This document shows, in pieces, positions 5,173 through 7,371 of a stretch of 7,371 nucleotides of DNA; positions within the stretch are counted from its first letter, which is position 1, and every line of letters starts with the position of its first letter. The notes under the pieces were generated by a model, which saw nothing but the letters and a program-made list of their open reading frames with translations, made no database searches and was not told the DNA's origin. The position numbers and the translations under genes are program-made. The stretch comes from JABFRZ01 sp036376275. Its GTDB lineage: Bacteria; Planctomycetota; UBA1135; GCA-002686595. The stretch covers positions 1 to 7,371 of the forward strand of contig DASVAP010000143.1 of the NCBI GenBank assembly GCA_036376275.1, read 5' to 3'.

Positions 5173-6780
5173 ATGAACTCCTCCCCGCTCGTCCTCCTCG
5201 TGCTCGCCGCGCTCGCCCTCCCCTCCACGGCCCAGAACGTGCGCCTGAGCGGGCCCCTCGCGCGCGCCTTCCCCGGCGGTCCGATCGCGGGGGACGTGGC
5301 GTACTTCCTGCCTCCGAGCAGCGGCCTCGTCGTCTACCTGGCGGACCAGGACGTCGACGGCGTCGCCGAGCTCTACAGCGCCCGTCTCGACGGGCGCGGC
5401 GCACCGCGACGGCTCACGGCGGCCCTGGGCACGGCCGGGACGGTCGGGAACTACGCGACGACGAGCCCCGACGGGACCTCGGTCGTCTTCCAGCACCACT
5501 CGACGGGCGGCGTCGCACGTCTTTACGCGGTGAGCGCGCGCGGGACGACGGACCCCGTGCTGCTCGACGAGTCCGCGGACGGCGCCTTCCCGGCCCCCTT
5601 CCTCGTCGGCGCGGGCGGCACGCGCGTCGTCTACCGCAAGGGACGCGCGGGTCACCCCGGGGCGTACGACCTCTACAGCGTGCCCCTCGACGCGTCGGAT
5701 GCTCCTGTCCGCCTGAACCCCGCGTGGCCGACGCTCCAGCACCGGCCGACGGTGCACGAGCTCGCGCTCGCGCCGGACGGGGCGACCGCCCTCTTCCGCG
5801 CGAACCCGACGGAGTACCTCCGCATGGAGCTCTTCGCCGTCCCGGTCGACGGGAGCGCACCGTCGCTGCGGCTCAGCGGCGACCTCGACCTCACGAGCTT
5901 CCGCATCGCCCCGGACGGCCGCAACGTGCTCTACGTTGGGTCCGGCGCGACCAATGCGGTGGGCAACCTCCACACGGCCGCACTCGATGGTGGCCGGCCT
6001 CCCGAGCAGCTCAGCACCGTGCGGCCCGACGGCCTGGTGGCGGAGTACCAGATCACGAGCGACGGACGCCGGGTCGTCTTCAACGCCCGGCGCGGCGTGT
6101 TCCTGCGCTACCGCCTCTACAGCGCGCCGGCGGACGGCCGCCGCCCGCCGATCGGTGTTCCGGGGGGCTCCCTGCGCCGCGCTCCGCTGCTCCTGACGCC
6201 GCTCGGTGACGACGCCGAGGTGCTGCCGGGCTCGCTGCGGCTCACGCCCGACGGCGCGCAGGTGGTCTACCTCGCCGACGCGCTCGTGGACGGGTTCCAC
6301 GAGCTGTACCGCGTGCGCACGGACGGGAGCAGCGCGCCGGTCCCGCTCGACCCGCCGCTCGCGGCGGACGAGCGCGTGGGCTCCTTCGAGATCGCGCCCG
6401 AGGGCGCGCACCTCGTCTATCGCGTCGAGGCCGCCTCGGGCCCGGCCGGGCTCTTCCGGATCCCGGTCGCGGGTGGGGCCGTACTGGACTACGGCGCCCG
6501 CTCGGTGGGCGATCCGGTGCAGTTCCAGGTCGCGCCAGACTCCCTGCACGTCTTCTTCGTGGCCGAGACCGGGGCCGGCCAGGAGCTCTTCGCCGTGCCC
6601 TTCGATGCGAGCGCGCCGCCGCGCCGGCTGAACAGCCCGCTGCCCGCCGGGGGCGGCGTCTCGAGCTCCTTCGTCCCGCTGCCCGGCGGGCGCGTGCTGT
6701 ACGTGGCCGACCAGGCCGAGGACGACGTCTTCGAGCTCTTCGAGGGCTTCGCCGGGCGCACGCTGCCGGCCTCACGCTGA
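5173..6780 (+). CDS. Exported TolB/WD40-like beta-propeller protein
   Basis: A complete 535-residue protein. Residues 1-20 are a signal peptide (hydrophobic LVLLVLAALAL, likely cleavage after STA before QN), so it is exported to the periplasm or cell surface. The rest is built from ten repeats of about 45-60 residues with the pattern PDG-x2-VVY-(about 10)-ELY-x-V-x-LDG, as in TolB-type WD40-like (PD40) repeats. Repeat cores begin near residues 53, 104, 152, 206, 252, 301, 364, 414, 460 and 508. The first and last are the most alike (VVYLADQD and VLYVADQA). No enzyme domain is attached and no lipobox is present. Such propellers generally act as binding scaffolds; no partner can be named, and Tol-Pal genes are not nearby. 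The ATG at 5173 is chosen because it gives the signal peptide; the Shine-Dalgarno sequence is poor. The frame is open far upstream, but that part has no protein character. Confidence 0.88.
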   Translation: MNSSPLVLLVLAALALPSTAQNVRLSGPLARAFPGGPIAGDVAYFLPPSSGLVVYLADQDVDGVAELYSARLDGRGAPRRLTAALGTAGTVGNYATTSPDGTSVVFQHHSTGGVARLYAVSARGTTDPVLLDESADGAFPAPFLVGAGGTRVVYRKGRAGHPGAYDLYSVPLDASDAPVRLNPAWPTLQHRPTVHELALAPDGATALFRANPTEYLRMELFAVPVDGSAPSLRLSGDLDLTSFRIAPDGRNVLYVGSGATNAVGNLHTAALDGGRPPEQLSTVRPDGLVAEYQITSDGRRVVFNARRGVFLRYRLYSAPADGRRPPIGVPGGSLRRAPLLLTPLGDDAEVLPGSLRLTPDGAQVVYLADALVDGFHELYRVRTDGSSAPVPLDPPLAADERVGSFEIAPEGAHLVYRVEAASGPAGLFRIPVAGGAVLDYGARSVGDPVQFQVAPDSLHVFFVAETGAGQELFAVPFDASAPPRRLNSPLPAGGGVSSSFVPLPGGRVLYVADQAEDDVFELFEGFAGRTLPASR

Positions 6781-6807
6781 GGCGGGCGGCGCTCGACCGT
6801 CGCGCGG

Positions 6808-6826
6808 TAGAGTGCTCCACGGAGGG
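6808..6826 (+). promoter_or_regulatory. DinB gene leader: -10-like site and ribosome binding site
   Basis: TAGAGT (6808-6813) is a -10-like hexamer about 20 bases before the ATG, with the small palindrome CGACCGTCG (6794-6802) just before it. GGAGGG (6821-6826) ends seven bases before the ATG at 6834 and is a good Shine-Dalgarno sequence. The same arrangement, partly decayed, precedes the truncated copy. The ribosome binding site is well supported; the promoter is not. Confidence 0.5.
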
Positions 6827-6833
6827 CACCCTC

Positions 6834-7371
6834 ATGCGCACCCGGAAGGCGACCAAGGCGGGCCGTGCCGCCACCCCGAAGACCACCGCTCCCCCCGATC
6901 CCGCGCGCGCGCTGGTCGAGGCGTTCCTGACGAACGAGCGCATCAACCAGCTCCTGCTCGACCTGCTCGAGCCACGCATCTGGCGCCAGGTGCCGCCCTG
7001 CTCGCAGCGGCGCACGATCGCCACGACCTTCGCGCACCTGCACAACGTGCGCTGCATGGTCGCCCGCAGCACGGGCTCGAAGAGCGTGCCCGGGAACCTC
7101 GACCGCACGACCGTCACGCCCGACCAGGCGCGCAAGGCCCTGGCCGCGAGCGCGCGGGCCGTGGCCGAGACCATCGAGCGCGCCTTCGAGAACGGCGGCA
7201 AGGTGCGCGGCGTGCCGCTCGACGCGGCCGGCTTCGTGTGCTCCGCCATCACCCACGAGGCCCACCACCGCGGCCAGGTCTGCCACTGGGCGCGCCAGCT
7301 CGGCGCGCCGATCCAGGACCAGTTCCGCCTGTGGGAGTGGCACAAGCGCCAGCGCGAGATCGCGCGGGACT
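6834..7371 (+). CDS. DinB-family metal-binding four-helix protein (3' partial)
   Basis: The frame is open from the ATG at 6834 to the window edge, giving 179 residues, close to a full DinB/YfiT-like domain. The signature is the last helix, ITHEAHHRGQVCHWARQLG (139-157). In this family the HxxxH pair, here His141 and His145, binds a divalent metal together with a histidine from an earlier helix, here His68 or His70 in FAHLHNVR. All three positions are therefore present. DinB-fold proteins include thiol-dependent transferases and stress-linked hydrolases or isomerases, so the reaction cannot be assigned. The first 22 residues are an unusual Lys/Arg/Ala/Pro/Thr tail (MRTRKATKAGRAATPKTTAP) before the first helix; it is also kept in the truncated copy. 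There is no signal peptide. A good Shine-Dalgarno sequence sets the start. The stop codon is outside the window and probably close. Confidence 0.93.
   Translation, partial: MRTRKATKAGRAATPKTTAPPDPARALVEAFLTNERINQLLLDLLEPRIWRQVPPCSQRRTIATTFAHLHNVRCMVARSTGSKSVPGNLDRTTVTPDQARKALAASARAVAETIERAFENGGKVRGVPLDAAGFVCSAITHEAHHRGQVCHWARQLGAPIQDQFRLWEWHKRQREIARD

Noticed and set aside
4958..5176. 72-codon plus-strand frame between the GYD and propeller genes
   Set aside because: No Shine-Dalgarno sequence, Arg/Pro/Gly-rich composition and no recognisable motif; treated as intergenic.
4783..6549. Long minus-strand open frame antisense to the propeller gene
   Set aside because: Composition is Arg/Val/Glu/His low complexity with no recognisable domain, while the plus strand encodes a clear signal peptide and repeats.
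1..7371. CRISPR arrays, tRNA, rRNA, toxin-antitoxin or defence system
   Set aside because: No regularly spaced repeats, no tRNA-like cloverleaf or rRNA sequence, and none of the proteins shows nuclease, toxin or other defence motifs.

Overview
This window is very GC-rich throughout, coding and non-coding. It carries mostly secreted or accessory proteins typical of large environmental genomes: carboxypeptidase-regulatory-like domains, a TolB-like propeller, a PF13557-type outer-membrane protein, a GYD protein and a DinB-fold protein. The outer-membrane barrel and signal peptides indicate a diderm bacterium. The combination fits a high-GC planctomycete or myxobacterium-like lineage; this is inference, because no rRNA or other phylogenetic marker is present.

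Layout. (1) 1-1426 (+): C-terminal part of a secreted-type multi-domain beta-sandwich protein, cut by the left edge. (2) 1556-2290 (+): complete alpha/beta-hydrolase of the putative esterase family. (3) 2392-3315 (-): outer-membrane beta-barrel 'transporter', convergent with the esterase. (4) 3316-3822: non-coding DNA holding a crippled second copy of the esterase, which keeps only the first 24 and last 24 codons, joined out of frame. (5) 3823-4227 (+): unrecognised 134-residue protein rich in Cys and His, with a strong ribosome binding site. (6) 4228-4639: a truncated copy of the DinB-like gene that lies complete or nearly so at the right edge, then a hairpin and a possible -10 element. (7) 4640-4936 (+): GYD-domain protein. 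(8) 5173-6780 (+): exported protein with ten WD40/TolB-like repeats. (9) 6834-7371 (+): DinB-family protein running off the right edge.

The genes do not form one obvious pathway. Most are separated by gaps of about 50-240 bp and several have their own ribosome binding site, so they look like single-gene units. The notable feature is that two different genes (esterase and DinB) each have an intact copy and a broken copy here, and the two broken copies sit on either side of the small unknown gene. In both cases the coding homology is much stronger than that of the flanking DNA, which suggests the copies were functional paralogues until fairly recently. I see no mobile element, tRNA, rRNA or CRISPR array, and no clear defence or biosynthetic system.
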